Of a DNA stretch of 64,000 bases, positions 1 to 10,116 are shown piece by piece. The first letter of the stretch is position 1. The number at the start of each line of letters is the position of its first letter. The notes under the pieces are model-generated. The model searched no databases, was not told where the DNA came from, and saw nothing but the letters and a program-made list of their open reading frames with translations. The DNA comes from Phenylobacterium sp. SCN 70-31. Its GTDB lineage: Bacteria > Pseudomonadota > Alphaproteobacteria > Caulobacterales > Caulobacteraceae. The stretch spans positions 218,702 through 282,701 of the forward strand of contig NZ_MEEX01000006.1 of NCBI RefSeq assembly GCF_001724605.1, written 5' to 3'. The position numbers were made by a program, and so were the translations under genes.

Positions 1-565
1 GGACCAGGCCCGCCTCGGACGCCTGGGCGCGAGCCGGAACGCCCAGGACCGCCTCGGCCCTCGCGCCGAACATGCGGATCGGGAGGCGGTAGTCGTGGCC
101 CAGGCGCACGAACAGCGCATGGTAGCGGGGATCGAGCTGCATCGTCCCCATGTGCGTGTCCAGGTGCGTGACGTCGACGCCCCAGGCCAACGCTTGGTCG
201 ATCTGTGCGCGGCACTCGGCCTCGACGTCGGCGAGGTCGGCGCGGTCCCACACCTCGGCGGCCGTGCGCGGCATGAAGCCTTCCCTGTCATGCAGGGAGG
301 CGGCTCCCGTGAGCGCGCGCCAGCGGTAGCCGGGATACTCGCAGGTGAGCGTCAGGTGAACGCCGATCCCGCCGGCGGTCGGCCGCCGCACGGCGTCCAG
401 CGCCCAGGGGCAGGGGACCATGAGCGTGGCGCTGGTGGCGACGCCTCGGTCCATGACGTCATGGATCGCCCGGTTGGCTGCGGCGCTGGACCCCAGGTCG
501 TCGCAGTTGACGATCAGCAGCTTCGCGTCGGGCGCGTGCCCCAGGCGTTCGGCGAGGCTCGCCAT
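1..565 (-). CDS. ChbG/YdjC-family carbohydrate deacetylase, 3' end beyond window
   Basis: The frame is open from an ATG at 565 to the window edge, giving the first 188 residues with the C-terminus missing. A GGGGAG ribosome binding site precedes the start. Near the N-terminus is NCDDLG, followed by GVHLTL and HLDTHMG, which supply the Asp and His metal ligands of the YdjC-like (ChbG/HpnK) polysaccharide deacetylase fold. Such enzymes remove acetyl groups from amino sugars in cello/chito-oligosaccharides or hopanoid glycolipids; the substrate here cannot be told. It lies 76 bases upstream of the hemF stop and reads the same way. Family call is fairly sure, specific function is not. Confidence 0.8.
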   Translation of the reverse strand, partial: MASLAERLGHAPDAKLLIVNCDDLGSSAAANRAIHDVMDRGVATSATLMVPCPWALDAVRRPTAGGIGVHLTLTCEYPGYRWRALTGAASLHDREGFMPRTAAEVWDRADLADVEAECRAQIDQALAWGVDVTHLDTHMGTMQLDPRYHALFVRLGHDYRLPIRMFGARAEAVLGVPARAQASEAGLV

Positions 566-641
566 CGTCCCAATCTCCCCAGCCCCAGCGCCCGGGCGTG
601 ATCCCCGCGGGTATGCGGGTATAGAGCGCCCGTCCTCGCGC

Positions 642-1520
642 CTAAGTCCAGGCGACCGTGGGCGGCATCGACGAGAGGATCGTTTCGATGTTGCCGCCGG
701 CCTTCAGGCCGAACATCGTCCCGCGGTCGTAGAGCAGGTTGAACTCCACGTAGCGGCCGCGGCGCACGAGCTGCTCGGCCCGTTCCGCCTCGGTCCAGGG
801 CTCGTTCATCCGGCTCCTGACGATCCTCGGATAGACCTCCAGGAACGCCTCGCCGACGGCGCGTGTGAAGGCGAAGTCCTTCTCGAAGTTCCCGGTGTCG
901 TGCCGGTCGTAGAAGATGCCCCCGATCCCGCGCGGTTCGTTACGGTGAGGCAGGAAGAAATACTCGTCGCACCAGGCCTTGTAGCGGGCGTGCCATTCCG
1001 GATCGAAGGCGTCGCAGGCGGCCTTCATGGCGGCGTGGAACACCTTGGCGTCGTCCGCGTCCTGACTGCGGTGGGCGTCGAGCATCGGCGTCAGATCGGC
1101 CCCGCCGCCGAACCAGCTCTCGGCGGTCGATAGGAAGCGGGTGTTCATGTGCACGGTCGGCACGCGCGGACTCAGGGGGTGCACGATCAGGCTGATGCTG
1201 GCCGACACATAGGAGGGGTCCTTGTCGGCGCCGGGCATCTGGGACGCCATCTCGGGCGAGAACCGCGCGGTGGCCGCCGACGTGTGGACGCCGGCCTTTT
1301 CGAACAGCCGACCGCGCAGATGGCCGCCCGTCCCGCCGCCCACGCCCGTCTCGCGCGTCCAGGGACGGAATTCGAACCGGCCCGCAGGTCCCCCGTAGAG
1401 GTCGGGCGCAGCCTCGTCTTCCAGGCGTTGCAGTTCCGCGCAGATGCGCTGCTGCAGACTCTCGAACCACGCCTTTGCGCGGTCGCGGCGGTCCAGGATC
1501 TCGGGGGGGAGCGACGACAT
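642..1520 (-). CDS. hemF: oxygen-dependent coproporphyrinogen III oxidase
   Basis: This 292-residue protein matches the usual HemF length and carries family blocks such as FGGGADLTPM, ARYKAWCDEYF, GIGGIFYD and RYVEFNLLYDRGT. It decarboxylates two propionates of coproporphyrinogen III to give protoporphyrinogen IX, using O2, in the cytoplasmic heme pathway. Heme supply fits the neighbouring divergent cytochrome bc1 operon. The chosen ATG gives an N-terminus (MSSLPPEILDRRDRAKAWF) that begins directly in the family domain. No FNR-type box is seen upstream. Confidence 0.95.
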   Translation of the reverse strand: MSSLPPEILDRRDRAKAWFESLQQRICAELQRLEDEAAPDLYGGPAGRFEFRPWTRETGVGGGTGGHLRGRLFEKAGVHTSAATARFSPEMASQMPGADKDPSYVSASISLIVHPLSPRVPTVHMNTRFLSTAESWFGGGADLTPMLDAHRSQDADDAKVFHAAMKAACDAFDPEWHARYKAWCDEYFFLPHRNEPRGIGGIFYDRHDTGNFEKDFAFTRAVGEAFLEVYPRIVRSRMNEPWTEAERAEQLVRRGRYVEFNLLYDRGTMFGLKAGGNIETILSSMPPTVAWT

Positions 1521-1898
1521 GGCCGTCTGCTAGCGCGCATCCCGGCAAAGGGAAATCCGTTTGGCGGCGCCCGCACGTTTCGCATCGGGCGGCATGTGGC
1601 GGTTTTATCCCGATCCGTCCGATCCCGGCGCAGGGGCCCGCTGTCGGGGCGCTTTTCCGGATTGTCCGGTTGAAAAAGGGCTGAACGCATTCTAAGGCCT
1701 CTCGCCATCGGGAGCAGCCGGGGCGCAGGGGTGCGAATCACGGGCCGGCGGGCAGGATGTCCGCAAGTGGTTCGTGGCGTAGACCAGGGCCTTCGACCAC
1801 TTCCGGGAACGGTCCTGCGGCGGTCATCCGTCGTGGGCCGCTAGCATTTGGGCTGCGGGGCGATTGCAACGCGGCCCCTATCGAAGGGTAGCTTCAAG
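1521..1898. other. intergenic region between divergent hemF and petA
   Basis: About 380 bases with no convincing gene. The only open frame reaching it from petA begins at a TTG (1848) without a good ribosome binding site. It must hold the promoters of hemF (leftward) and petABC (rightward). A GCTAGCAT stretch at about 1840-1848 resembles a Caulobacter-type housekeeping -10 (GCTANAWC), but no matching -35 is clear, so I do not call a promoter. Confidence 0.4.
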
Positions 1899-2459
1899 GT
1901 GGCCGACACCGTCGTGGGCGGAACTCCCGACCAACACGCCTCAGGCTCAGGCGACGACCCGAGCCGTCGCGACTTCATCCACATCGCCGCCGGCGCGGCG
2001 GCTGTGGGCGCCGTGGGCGGCCTCGTCTGGCCGCTCATCGACCAGCTCAATCCGTCGGCCGACACGCTGGCGCTGGCGTCGATCGAGTTCGACCTGACCA
2101 AGGTGTCTCCGGGCCAGCAGGTGGTCGTGAAGTGGCGCGGCAAGCCGCTGTTCGTCCGCAACCGCGAGCCTGTGCAGATCGCCGCGGCGGTGAAGGACGA
2201 CAATGCGCCCATGCCCGATCCGCAGAAGGACTCGGATCGGCACAAGCCCGGCAAGGCCGAGTGGCTGGTCCTGATCGGCACCTGCACGCACCTGGGCTGC
2301 GTGCCCACGGTCGGCGGCGGCGACTACGGCGGCTGGTTCTGTCCCTGCCACGGTTCGCACTACGACCTGTCCGGCCGCATCCGTAAGGGTCCGGCGCCCC
2401 GGAACCTCGAAGTGCCGACCTACGCCTTCCTCTCCGACACCAAGATCAAGGTGGGCTGA
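1899..2459 (+). CDS. petA: ubiquinol-cytochrome c reductase Rieske iron-sulfur subunit
   Basis: This is the Rieske subunit of the bc1 complex, which takes an electron from ubiquinol and passes it to cytochrome c1. From the GTG at 1899 (GAAGGG ribosome site 10 bases upstream) it is 186 residues. It has a twin-arginine SRRDF motif (residues 22-26) followed by one membrane anchor, as expected for a Tat-inserted protein. The cluster motifs CTHLGC (129-134) and CPCHGS (148-153) supply the two Cys and two His ligands plus the disulfide. A longer frame starts at a TTG at 1848, but it lacks a ribosome site and adds residues unlike the family. It is the first gene of petABC, with five bases to petB. 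Confidence 0.93.
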   Translation: MADTVVGGTPDQHASGSGDDPSRRDFIHIAAGAAAVGAVGGLVWPLIDQLNPSADTLALASIEFDLTKVSPGQQVVVKWRGKPLFVRNREPVQIAAAVKDDNAPMPDPQKDSDRHKPGKAEWLVLIGTCTHLGCVPTVGGGDYGGWFCPCHGSHYDLSGRIRKGPAPRNLEVPTYAFLSDTKIKVG

Positions 2460-2464
2460 ACCCG

Positions 2465-3784
2465 ATGAGCGGACATTCCACCTACGAACCCAAGACGGGC
2501 GTCGAGCGCTGGCTCGATACGCGTCTGCCGATCGTACGCTTCATGTACGACACGGCGCTCGACTTCCCGACGCCCAAGAACCTGAACTACTGGTGGACCT
2601 TCGGCGGCATCCTGGCGCTGATGCTGGGCATCCAGCTGGTCACCGGCATCGTGCTGGCCATGCACTACGTGCCGCACGTGGATCACGCCTTCGCCTCGGT
2701 CGAGCGCATCATGCGCGACGTCAACTACGGCTGGCTGATCCGCTACATGCACGCCAACGGCGCCTCGATGTTCTTCCTGGCGGTCTACCTGCACATGTTC
2801 CGCGGCCTCTACTACGGCTCGTACAAGGCCCCGCGCGAGGTGCTCTGGATCCTGGGCTGCGTGATCTACCTCGCCATGATGGCCACGGCCTTCATCGGCT
2901 ACGTGCTGCCCTGGGGCCAGATGAGCTTCCACGGCGCGGTCGTGATCACCAACCTGATCGGCGCGCTGCCCATCGTGGGCGAGCCGATCACCACGCTCCT
3001 GTGGGGCGGCCCGGCCGTGGACAATCCCACGCTGAACCGCTTCTTCTCGCTGCACTACCTGCTGCCGTTCGTGATCGCCGGCGTGGTGATCCTGCACATC
3101 TGGGCGCTGCACGTGCCGGGCAACAACAACCCGACCGGCGTGAACGTGAAATCCAAGGCCGACACGGTGCCGTTCCACCCGTACTATACGGTGAAGGACG
3201 GGTTCGCGATCGCGGTGTTCCTGCTGCTGTACGCCGCCTTCGTGTTCTACAACCCGAACGTCCTGGGCCACGCCGACAACTACATTCCGGCCAACCCGCT
3301 GGTGACGCCCGCGCACATCGTGCCCGAATGGTACTTCCTGCCGTTCTACGCGATCCTGCGGGCGGTTCCGGACAAGCTGGGCGGCGTGCTGCTCATGTTC
3401 GGCGCCATTGGCGTGATGTTCGTCCTGCCCTGGCTCGACACCTCCAAGGTGCGGTCCATGCGCTATCGCCCGACGGCGCGCCTGTACTTCTTCATCTTCG
3501 CCTTCTTCTGCCTGGTGCTGGGCTACTGCGGCGGCCAGCTTCCGGACGACCCGGTCCTGGGCTCGCCCAGCGGGCTGAAGCTCCTGGACGCGGACATCAA
3601 CAGCTTCGTCTGGCTGAGCCGCGTGGCGACGGTCTACTACTTCGCCTACTTCCTGGTGATCCTGCCGATCCTCGGCCTGACCGAGAAACCGCTGCCGGTT
3701 CCGGAATCGATCTCCGAACCTGTCCTGTCGCATCCCGCCACGACGCCGGCCGGCGCCGTCGCGTCGCCTGAAAAGAGGGGCTGA
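2465..3784 (+). CDS. petB: cytochrome b subunit of bc1 complex
   Basis: This 439-residue polytopic membrane protein is the quinol-oxidising core of complex III. It shows the b-type heme histidines in helices B and D ([20 protein letters not shown]...LHIWALH), the PEWY Qo motif ([11 protein letters not shown]) and [10 protein letters not shown]. Length and segment order fit a full-length bacterial cytochrome b with all eight helices and not a split b6/subunit IV. It lies between petA and petC with short gaps, so the three are surely one transcript. Confidence 0.96.
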   Translation: MSGHSTYEPKTGVERWLDTRLPIVRFMYDTALDFPTPKNLNYWWTFGGILALMLGIQLVTGIVLAMHYVPHVDHAFASVERIMRDVNYGWLIRYMHANGASMFFLAVYLHMFRGLYYGSYKAPREVLWILGCVIYLAMMATAFIGYVLPWGQMSFHGAVVITNLIGALPIVGEPITTLLWGGPAVDNPTLNRFFSLHYLLPFVIAGVVILHIWALHVPGNNNPTGVNVKSKADTVPFHPYYTVKDGFAIAVFLLLYAAFVFYNPNVLGHADNYIPANPLVTPAHIVPEWYFLPFYAILRAVPDKLGGVLLMFGAIGVMFVLPWLDTSKVRSMRYRPTARLYFFIFAFFCLVLGYCGGQLPDDPVLGSPSGLKLLDADINSFVWLSRVATVYYFAYFLVILPILGLTEKPLPVPESISEPVLSHPATTPAGAVASPEKRG

Positions 3785-3792
3785 GCCTGAAG

Positions 3793-4638
3793 ATGCTGCG
3801 CAAAGGTATCGCGCTCGCGGCGCTGGGGCTGGCTCTCGTGGGCGGCCCGGCGTTGGCCGCCGGCGGTCATCAGGAGATCCACCCCCAATCCTGGTCGTTC
3901 GACGGCCCGTTCGGGAAGTTCGACACGGCCCAGCTCCAGCGGGGCTACAAGGTCTATCGGGAGGTCTGCGCGGCCTGCCACTCGATGAACCTGGTGTACT
4001 TCCGCAACCTGGGTCAGCCGGGGGGGCCGTTCTACGACCCGAAGTACAAGAACCCGAACGACAACCCGTACGTGAAGGCGCTGGCCGCCGACATCCAGGT
4101 CAACGACATCGATTCCGAGACCGGCGACGTCATCCAGCGTCCCGCCATCCCGGCCGACAAGTTCCCCTCGCCGTTCCCGAACGACGCGGCGGCGGCGGCG
4201 TCGAACGGCGGCGCGGTCCCGCCGGACCTGTCGGTCATCACCAAGGCCCGGACCGGTGGGCCGGACTACATCTACTCGCTGCTGGTCGGCTACAAGACGC
4301 CGCCGGCCGGCCTGAAGATCGGGCCGGGCCAGAACTACAACGCGGCCATGCCGGGCGACCTGTCGGCCTTCTGGAGCGGCGACCACAAGAAGGTGCCGCC
4401 CGGCGGTTTCCTGGCGATGCCGCCGCAGCTTGCGCCCGACAAGGTGACGTTCGACGACGGAACCAAGTCGACGGTCGAGCAGCAGGCCAAGGACGTCACC
4501 GCCTTCCTCGCCTGGGCCGCCGAGCCCAAGCAGATCGAGCGCAAGTCGTTCGGCTTCGGCGCGATGATCTACCTGCTGATCTTCACGGTGCTGCTGTACT
4601 TCAGCTATCGCCGCGTGTGGCGGAACGTCGCCCACTGA
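3793..4638 (+). CDS. petC: cytochrome c1 of bc1 complex
   Basis: This 281-residue protein starts with a cleavable signal peptide (hydrophobic core to about residue 22, ending GPALAAGG). The single heme-c motif CAACH is at residues 59-63. A downstream AMPGDLSAFWSGDHKK region may carry the axial methionine ligand. One C-terminal membrane helix (about 256-272) anchors it, followed by a basic tail. It accepts electrons from the Rieske protein and reduces soluble or membrane cytochrome c in the periplasm. It is the last gene of petABC and is followed by a strong terminator. Confidence 0.95.
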   Translation: MLRKGIALAALGLALVGGPALAAGGHQEIHPQSWSFDGPFGKFDTAQLQRGYKVYREVCAACHSMNLVYFRNLGQPGGPFYDPKYKNPNDNPYVKALAADIQVNDIDSETGDVIQRPAIPADKFPSPFPNDAAAAASNGGAVPPDLSVITKARTGGPDYIYSLLVGYKTPPAGLKIGPGQNYNAAMPGDLSAFWSGDHKKVPPGGFLAMPPQLAPDKVTFDDGTKSTVEQQAKDVTAFLAWAAEPKQIERKSFGFGAMIYLLIFTVLLYFSYRRVWRNVAH

Positions 4639-4663
4639 GGGCGGCCGCAGCAGGTCGAGCTTC

Positions 4664-4694
4664 AGCCCCCGTCGGATCTCCGGCGGGGGCTTTT
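4664..4694 (+). terminator. rho-independent terminator of petABC
   Basis: A 12-bp stem (AGCCCCCGTCGG paired with CCGGCGGGGGCT, one G-U pair) closes an ATCT tetraloop and runs into TTTT. It lies 26 bases after the petC stop and before the convergent protease gene. Confidence 0.88.
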
Positions 4695-4723
4695 CGTTGG
4701 CCATCCCGCAGGCGCGGATCGCT

Positions 4724-5530
4724 TCAGCGCGCAGGCCGGACGATCAGGCGCCCGGCGGGGAAGTCGAACCGCAGCCGGAAATGGGCCAGCACGGCGCCGC
4801 CCAGGACGCCCGCCACATCGCCGTCGGGCTTCATCAGCCCTGCGGCCACGTCCCGGCCCACGGCGCCAGCGAACCGCACCTGCGGCAGGCGGGCCAGCCA
4901 GACGCCCTGGGGGTAGAGTTCGTCGGGCCGCGACGCGCCGGGGGTCCGCGCCAGATCGTCGGCGAGGCGCACCGGCGCGTTGGCGCCCGTGGCGACGACG
5001 AAGCGGCCACGGACGGCGACGACGTCGTCCGAAACCTCGGCCTCGGCGGTCGGGCGGCCGGCGTCCCATGACAGGGGCATGACCGAGCCCTGGAACTTCG
5101 GCGCCTCCCCCGGTCGCCACAGGCGTACGCGGCACGGCGCGTACGAGACGTCCACCACGAAAGCCCGCAGCACGTCGGCGCCGATCACGCCACCGCTGGG
5201 CGTGGGAAGGTTCCAGTTCCGGACATCCAGGTCGGCGACGTTCAGCGTCGCGCCGCGCACCGTCATCCCGGCCAGCCGGACATCCCCGGTCAGGCGATCC
5301 TCGGCGATCCCTTCCATCCGGGCCTTGGTCTCGTGGAGCTGGGTGGTCGGCGAGCCGGTGTCCAGGATGTAGTCCGCGGCGACGCCGCCCACCACGGCGG
5401 GCACGGTGATGACCCCCGCCTCGAACCGGCACGCGACTTCGCCCGCGCCGGCGCGGCCGGCGGACATGGCGAAGAGGCCGGCCCAGCAGAGGGCCGCCGA
5501 GGCGCGGACAGGGAGGCGGATTCGGGCCAC
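4724..5530 (-). CDS. secreted retropepsin-like aspartyl protease family protein
   Basis: A 268-residue protein with a signal peptide (hydrophobic segment in residues 8-28). Near residue 55 is YILDTGSPTTQL, whose DTG is the catalytic motif of single-domain bacterial retropepsin-like proteases. A second half contains GVIGADVLRAF and GVLGGAVLAHFRLRFD, typical glycine-rich flap and strand segments of this fold. It is predicted periplasmic or exported; substrate is unknown. It converges on petC and is divergent from the membrane gene at 5592. Related families include clan AA proteins of the TIGR02281 type. Confidence 0.75.
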   Translation of the reverse strand: MARIRLPVRASAALCWAGLFAMSAGRAGAGEVACRFEAGVITVPAVVGGVAADYILDTGSPTTQLHETKARMEGIAEDRLTGDVRLAGMTVRGATLNVADLDVRNWNLPTPSGGVIGADVLRAFVVDVSYAPCRVRLWRPGEAPKFQGSVMPLSWDAGRPTAEAEVSDDVVAVRGRFVVATGANAPVRLADDLARTPGASRPDELYPQGVWLARLPQVRFAGAVGRDVAAGLMKPDGDVAGVLGGAVLAHFRLRFDFPAGRLIVRPAR

Positions 5531-5591
5531 GCACGATCATAGCGCCACTTTCCGCCTTATCGCGGCCCCGGCTTGCCGTCACACTGGCGGC

Positions 5592-6059
5592 ATGGCTCAC
5601 AAGCCCGCCTGGCGGAACTTCAAGCGCACCCAGGACCTCACGGTCGCCACCGCCTTGCTCATCTACGCCGGCGCGGTGGTGAATGCGTTCGGCCGCCTGC
5701 CCGGCGAGCCGCTGCTGATCGCCCAGCGCACGCTGGTCTGGCCGGCGGTGTTCCTGTCGCTCTCCCTGGCCTTGCCGCTCGTCGTCGGCGCGATCCGCCG
5801 CAGCCTGGCCCGCTATGTCTGGATGAGCTTCCACGCCGGCTTCGGGCAGACCGCCAGCTCGATCCTGTGGGGCGTGGCCCTCTTGGGCGGCGCCGCCGCG
5901 CTCATCTACTGGCAGATCGGCGCCGCCGCGGCGGGGGGACGCTACCCCGCCGGCGTGTTCTCGGGCTACGCCGCCGGCATCGGCATCCTGGCCGCCCAGG
6001 CGATCCTGGTGCGTGTGCTGGAGCGCCACCCCGAGGTGAGGCGTCAGATCGAGGAGTAG
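5592..6059 (+). CDS. small four-helix membrane protein of unknown function
   Basis: The ATG at 5592 gives 155 residues; the upstream extension of the frame back to 5406 overlaps the divergent protease signal peptide and is rejected. Four hydrophobic stretches (about residues 18-36, 46-66, 82-104 and 118-140) suggest an integral inner-membrane protein with a short basic N-terminus. No motif is recognised. Its stop abuts the stop of the convergent dienelactone hydrolase gene at 6060. Confidence 0.7.
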   Translation: MAHKPAWRNFKRTQDLTVATALLIYAGAVVNAFGRLPGEPLLIAQRTLVWPAVFLSLSLALPLVVGAIRRSLARYVWMSFHAGFGQTASSILWGVALLGGAAALIYWQIGAAAAGGRYPAGVFSGYAAGIGILAAQAILVRVLERHPEVRRQIEE

Positions 6060-6740
6060 CTAAGCCTCGGCCCGCCCGCCGCCGTTGCGGGCGAAGAGCT
6101 GGACCGTGCGCAGGCGCGACAGCCGCGCGCTGTCGGCGTGGAAGCCGTTGGGGGCCACGAAGGCGTGCCCGGCCTCGTACATGTAGACCGGCAGGTCGGG
6201 GTGCGCCGCGCGGATCGCCTCGACGTCGGCGGGCGGAATCAGCTCGTCGGTCTTGCCCAGATGCAGGAGGGTCGGGACCCGCGGCGTTTCGGAGAGATAG
6301 TCGACGATCTGGCCACCATAGTACGAGGCGACGGCCGAGAGCCCCGTGCAGCGCGCCGAGGCCAGCCAGGCGGTCGTGCCGCCGAAGCAGAAGCCCAGCA
6401 GGAAGACTGGCGGCGCGAGGGTGTCGATGGCCGCCTGCACCGCGTCCAGCACCTCCGCGCCCCATTGCGTCGCGCGGGCGAAGCCATCCTGCTGCGCATA
6501 TAGCGCCGGATCGGTGTCGGCCGTCGCGAACCCTTGCTGGAAGCGGTCGAACAGGCTGGGGACCAGGGTCTCGTAGCCGTCCTCGGCGAAGCTGTCGGCC
6601 AGGCCGCGGAGGTGGGGCGTCACGCCCCAGATCGCATGGCAGACCACCAGCCCGCCCCGCCGCGCGTCCCCCGGCGCAGCCCGATAGGCGTCGAAGGCGA
6701 AGCCGTCGGCGGCGCTGAGAACCTGGACCGTCTCGCCCAT
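6060..6740 (-). CDS. dienelactone hydrolase family protein (second of tandem pair)
   Basis: A 226-residue alpha/beta hydrolase. The nucleophile elbow is GFCFGG (Cys in place of Ser, as in dienelactone hydrolases), the acid lies in GKTDELIPP and the His in EAGHAFVAPNG, giving a complete Cys-Asp-His triad. Family members hydrolyse dienelactone or other small lactones and esters in the cytoplasm. Its ATG overlaps the stop of the upstream paralogue by one base (TGATG), so the two are translationally coupled. The longer frame back to 7280 is the other paralogue read out of frame. Confidence 0.88.
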   Translation of the reverse strand: MGETVQVLSAADGFAFDAYRAAPGDARRGGLVVCHAIWGVTPHLRGLADSFAEDGYETLVPSLFDRFQQGFATADTDPALYAQQDGFARATQWGAEVLDAVQAAIDTLAPPVFLLGFCFGGTTAWLASARCTGLSAVASYYGGQIVDYLSETPRVPTLLHLGKTDELIPPADVEAIRAAHPDLPVYMYEAGHAFVAPNGFHADSARLSRLRTVQLFARNGGGRAEA

Positions 6741-7426
6741 CAGCCGGGGGCCTGAGCCTTGTCGAACAGTTCGAGGGTCCGATGGCGGGCGAGGTCCGCC
6801 GCCTCGGCGCTGTAGCGTTCGGGGCTCTGGTTGTTGAACCCGTGGCCCGCGCCTTCGTAGATGTAGACCGGAACCGTCTCCCCGTGATGCTCGGCGATCG
6901 CGGCGGCGACGTCGTCGGCGGGGATCCCGGCGTCGGTGCGGCCCAGGTGCACGATGGTGGGGCACATCGGCGTCAGGGCCGCGTTCGCCTGGACCATCGA
7001 GCCGTAGTAGCTGGACGCCGCCGCCAGGCCTTCCACCTTCGCCGCCGACAGCCAGGTGAGCGAGCCGCCGTAGCAGTAGCCCACCACGCACACCTTGCCG
7101 CCATGCTTGGCCAGGAAATCGCGGCATGCGGCGATGTCGGCCAGCGCCTGTTCCATCGGCGTGGCGCGGGCCTTCTCGATCCCGGCCTTGATCCCGGCGT
7201 CGTCGTGCTCGGCGTGGAAGTCGCGCTGCAGGCGGTCGAACATGGCCGGCGCGATGGCCTCGTACCCCATCTTGGCCCACCGCTCGACGTCGGCGCGCAC
7301 GTGGCGGTCGATGCCGAAGATCTCCTGGATCACGATCACGCCGCCCTTGCGGGGCGTGAACGCGGCCTCGTGATAGGCGGTGAACTCGAAGCCGTCGGCT
7401 CCGGCCAGCCTGATCGTATCGCCCAT
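6740..7426 (-). CDS. dienelactone hydrolase family protein (first of tandem pair)
   Basis: A 228-residue paralogue of the next gene. It shows the family's EIFG motif after strand 2 (VIVIQEIFGIDRH), the Cys nucleophile in GYCYGG, acid in GRTDAGIPADD and His in GAGHGFNN. It begins MGDTIRLAGADGFEFTAY, collinear with MGETVQVLSAADGFAFDAY of its neighbour, so the pair arose by tandem duplication. The EIFG motif is changed to AIWG in the second copy, suggesting different substrates. A good GGAGGA ribosome site precedes the start. Confidence 0.9.
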   Translation of the reverse strand: MGDTIRLAGADGFEFTAYHEAAFTPRKGGVIVIQEIFGIDRHVRADVERWAKMGYEAIAPAMFDRLQRDFHAEHDDAGIKAGIEKARATPMEQALADIAACRDFLAKHGGKVCVVGYCYGGSLTWLSAAKVEGLAAASSYYGSMVQANAALTPMCPTIVHLGRTDAGIPADDVAAAIAEHHGETVPVYIYEGAGHGFNNQSPERYSAEAADLARHRTLELFDKAQAPG

Positions 7427-7458
7427 CCTCGGCTCCTCCTGGGTTTCGGCCGTGTATC

Positions 7459-8556
<1,098 letters not shown>

Positions 8557-8641
8557 GGAGAGATCGGAGTCCTTCGAAAACGGCGGGCTGCCTAGCACGA
8601 GCGGCGCGGAGCGCGAAGCGGACGGGCGGGCAAGCCGTGCT

Positions 8642-8875
8642 GGAACCCCGAAAAACACGAACGGGCGCGAGAAATGGCGTCCCGTCCCCTCGATGCCGCG
8701 AAGCGGCGCCTGCCGGCTCCAAGGAACCACGGAAAACGCGGAAAACCACAGAAGGCGAAGCTGCGATTCCGTGTCCTTCTGTGTTTTCCGTGGTTTGCAA
8801 AAAAGGCCGAGCTTCCGCTTGCACGGAGGCTCGGGGACGGCCACCTTTCGTGTCCGTTCGTGCTTTTCGCGGTTC
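8642..8875. repeat. nested palindromic intergenic element A
   Basis: An outer imperfect inverted repeat (left about 8642-8677, right about 8842-8875; 24 of 28 bases complementary over the best block) encloses an inner one (left about 8723-8755, right about 8769-8796; 13 uninterrupted complementary pairs beginning AACCACGGAAAAC). Between outer and inner arms on the left is GCCGCGAAGCGGCGCC (8695-8710) and on the right GCTTCCGCTTGCACGGAGGC (8811-8830). Both recur in element B at 53.3 kb. The element fills the ychF/epoxide-hydrolase gap, about 336 bases that contain no gene. Confidence 0.85.
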
Positions 8876-8892
8876 GCTCGAGGCGCGGCGCG

Positions 8893-10044
8893 TCAAACGG
8901 CCTCGCGGCCCCAGGCGCGGACCTCGTCCACGTACAGGTCCGGTTCCTCCATCGCGGCGAAGTGGCCGCCGCGGGGCATGTCGGCCCAGCGGACGATGTT
9001 GTAGGCCCGCTCGGCGAAGCTGCGGGGCGGGGCGGAATAGAGCGGCTCGCCGGGGAAGTTGGCGAAGGCGGTGGGCGTCTCCACCCGCTCGCCGGGCGCG
9101 AAGGCCACCCGGCCCTCCTCGATCAGGCCCCGATAGTACCAGGCACCGGTCGCGAAGCTGTCGGTCATCACATAGATCATGATGTTGGTGAGCAGGCGGT
9201 CCTTGCCGTAGGCCTCGTCCAGCGTCTTCGCCGACAGGTCGGACCAGTCGTGGAAGCGCTCCAGGATCCAGGCGGCCTGGCCCACGGGATTTCCAGCCGC
9301 CATCCAGGCGATCGACTGCGGCTTGGAGGTCTGGAGCCGGAAGTAGGCGCCCATCATGTCCATGGCGCCGGCCTGGCGCTGGGCCCAGGCGATCTCGGCC
9401 TCGCTCCGGGGGCCGTCGGCGGGCCGGAATCCCAGCATGTTGAGGTGGATCGCGCGGGCCGTTTTGCCGTGCTCGCGGCCCAGCCACGAGGTGACCATCG
9501 CGCCCCAGTCGCCGCCCTGGGCCAGGTAGGTGGAATAGCCCAGGACGTCGGTCATCAAAGCGTTGAACAGCCGCGCCGTCGTCCGCTGGCCGACGGGCCG
9601 CGCCGGCTTCGACGAGAAGCCGAAGCCGGGCAGGGACGGGATGACGAGGTCGAAGGCGTCCGACGCCTGGCCGCCGAAGCGTGAGGGGAACGCCAGCTTC
9701 TCGATCGCCCCCCAGAACTCGTAGTGCGAACCCGGCCAGCCGTGGGTGATCAGGAGCGGTCGCCGCCCGCCGGCCTCGCCGACCACGTGCAGGAAGTGCA
9801 GGTCGTAGTCCTCGACCCTGGCCGTGAACTGGGGGAAGCGGTTGAGGTCGGCCACGGCCGCCCGCCAGTCGTACCCGCCCGTCCAATGCTCGCAGACCTC
9901 GCGCAGCCAGGCGCCGTCGCAGCCATAGGCCCACCCGTCGGGGACGGCGGGCGCCGGCGGCCAGGGATAGTCGCGCACGCGGGCCAGCACCGCCTCGACC
10001 TGGGCGTCGCTCCAGGCGACCTCGAAGGATTTGGGTTGGGTCAT
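8893..10044 (-). CDS. epoxide hydrolase family alpha/beta hydrolase
   Basis: A 383-residue protein. The N-terminal ~110 residues match the epoxide hydrolase N-terminal (EHN) domain, with DWRAAVADLNRFPQF. Next come the oxyanion motif HGWPGS and the nucleophile elbow GGDWGA, where Asp replaces Ser as expected for epoxide hydrolases of the microsomal/juvenile-hormone type. Lid tyrosines are likely in the YKG-like and WYYRGL regions. It would open an epoxide to a diol in the cytoplasm. It lies upstream of element A and ychF and is preceded by the TetR gene. Confidence 0.9.
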   Translation of the reverse strand: MTQPKSFEVAWSDAQVEAVLARVRDYPWPPAPAVPDGWAYGCDGAWLREVCEHWTGGYDWRAAVADLNRFPQFTARVEDYDLHFLHVVGEAGGRRPLLITHGWPGSHYEFWGAIEKLAFPSRFGGQASDAFDLVIPSLPGFGFSSKPARPVGQRTTARLFNALMTDVLGYSTYLAQGGDWGAMVTSWLGREHGKTARAIHLNMLGFRPADGPRSEAEIAWAQRQAGAMDMMGAYFRLQTSKPQSIAWMAAGNPVGQAAWILERFHDWSDLSAKTLDEAYGKDRLLTNIMIYVMTDSFATGAWYYRGLIEEGRVAFAPGERVETPTAFANFPGEPLYSAPPRSFAERAYNIVRWADMPRGGHFAAMEEPDLYVDEVRAWGREAV

Positions 10045-10116
10045 GGCGCGTCCTCCCGCTGTTTGCGGCAGGGTGCGCGCGGCGACGTGGGGGCCGTCAA
10101 GCGGCGGCGTATCGGC

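Noticed and set aside
1848..1898. longer petA from a TTG
   Set aside because: No ribosome site and residues unlike Rieske N-termini; the GTG at 1899 fits better.
2420..3733. 437-residue minus-strand frame over petB
   Set aside because: Antisense of the petB gene; His/Gln/Val-rich shadow composition.
8557..8844. N-terminal extension of ychF
   Set aside because: It reads through palindromic element A and is not in the family.
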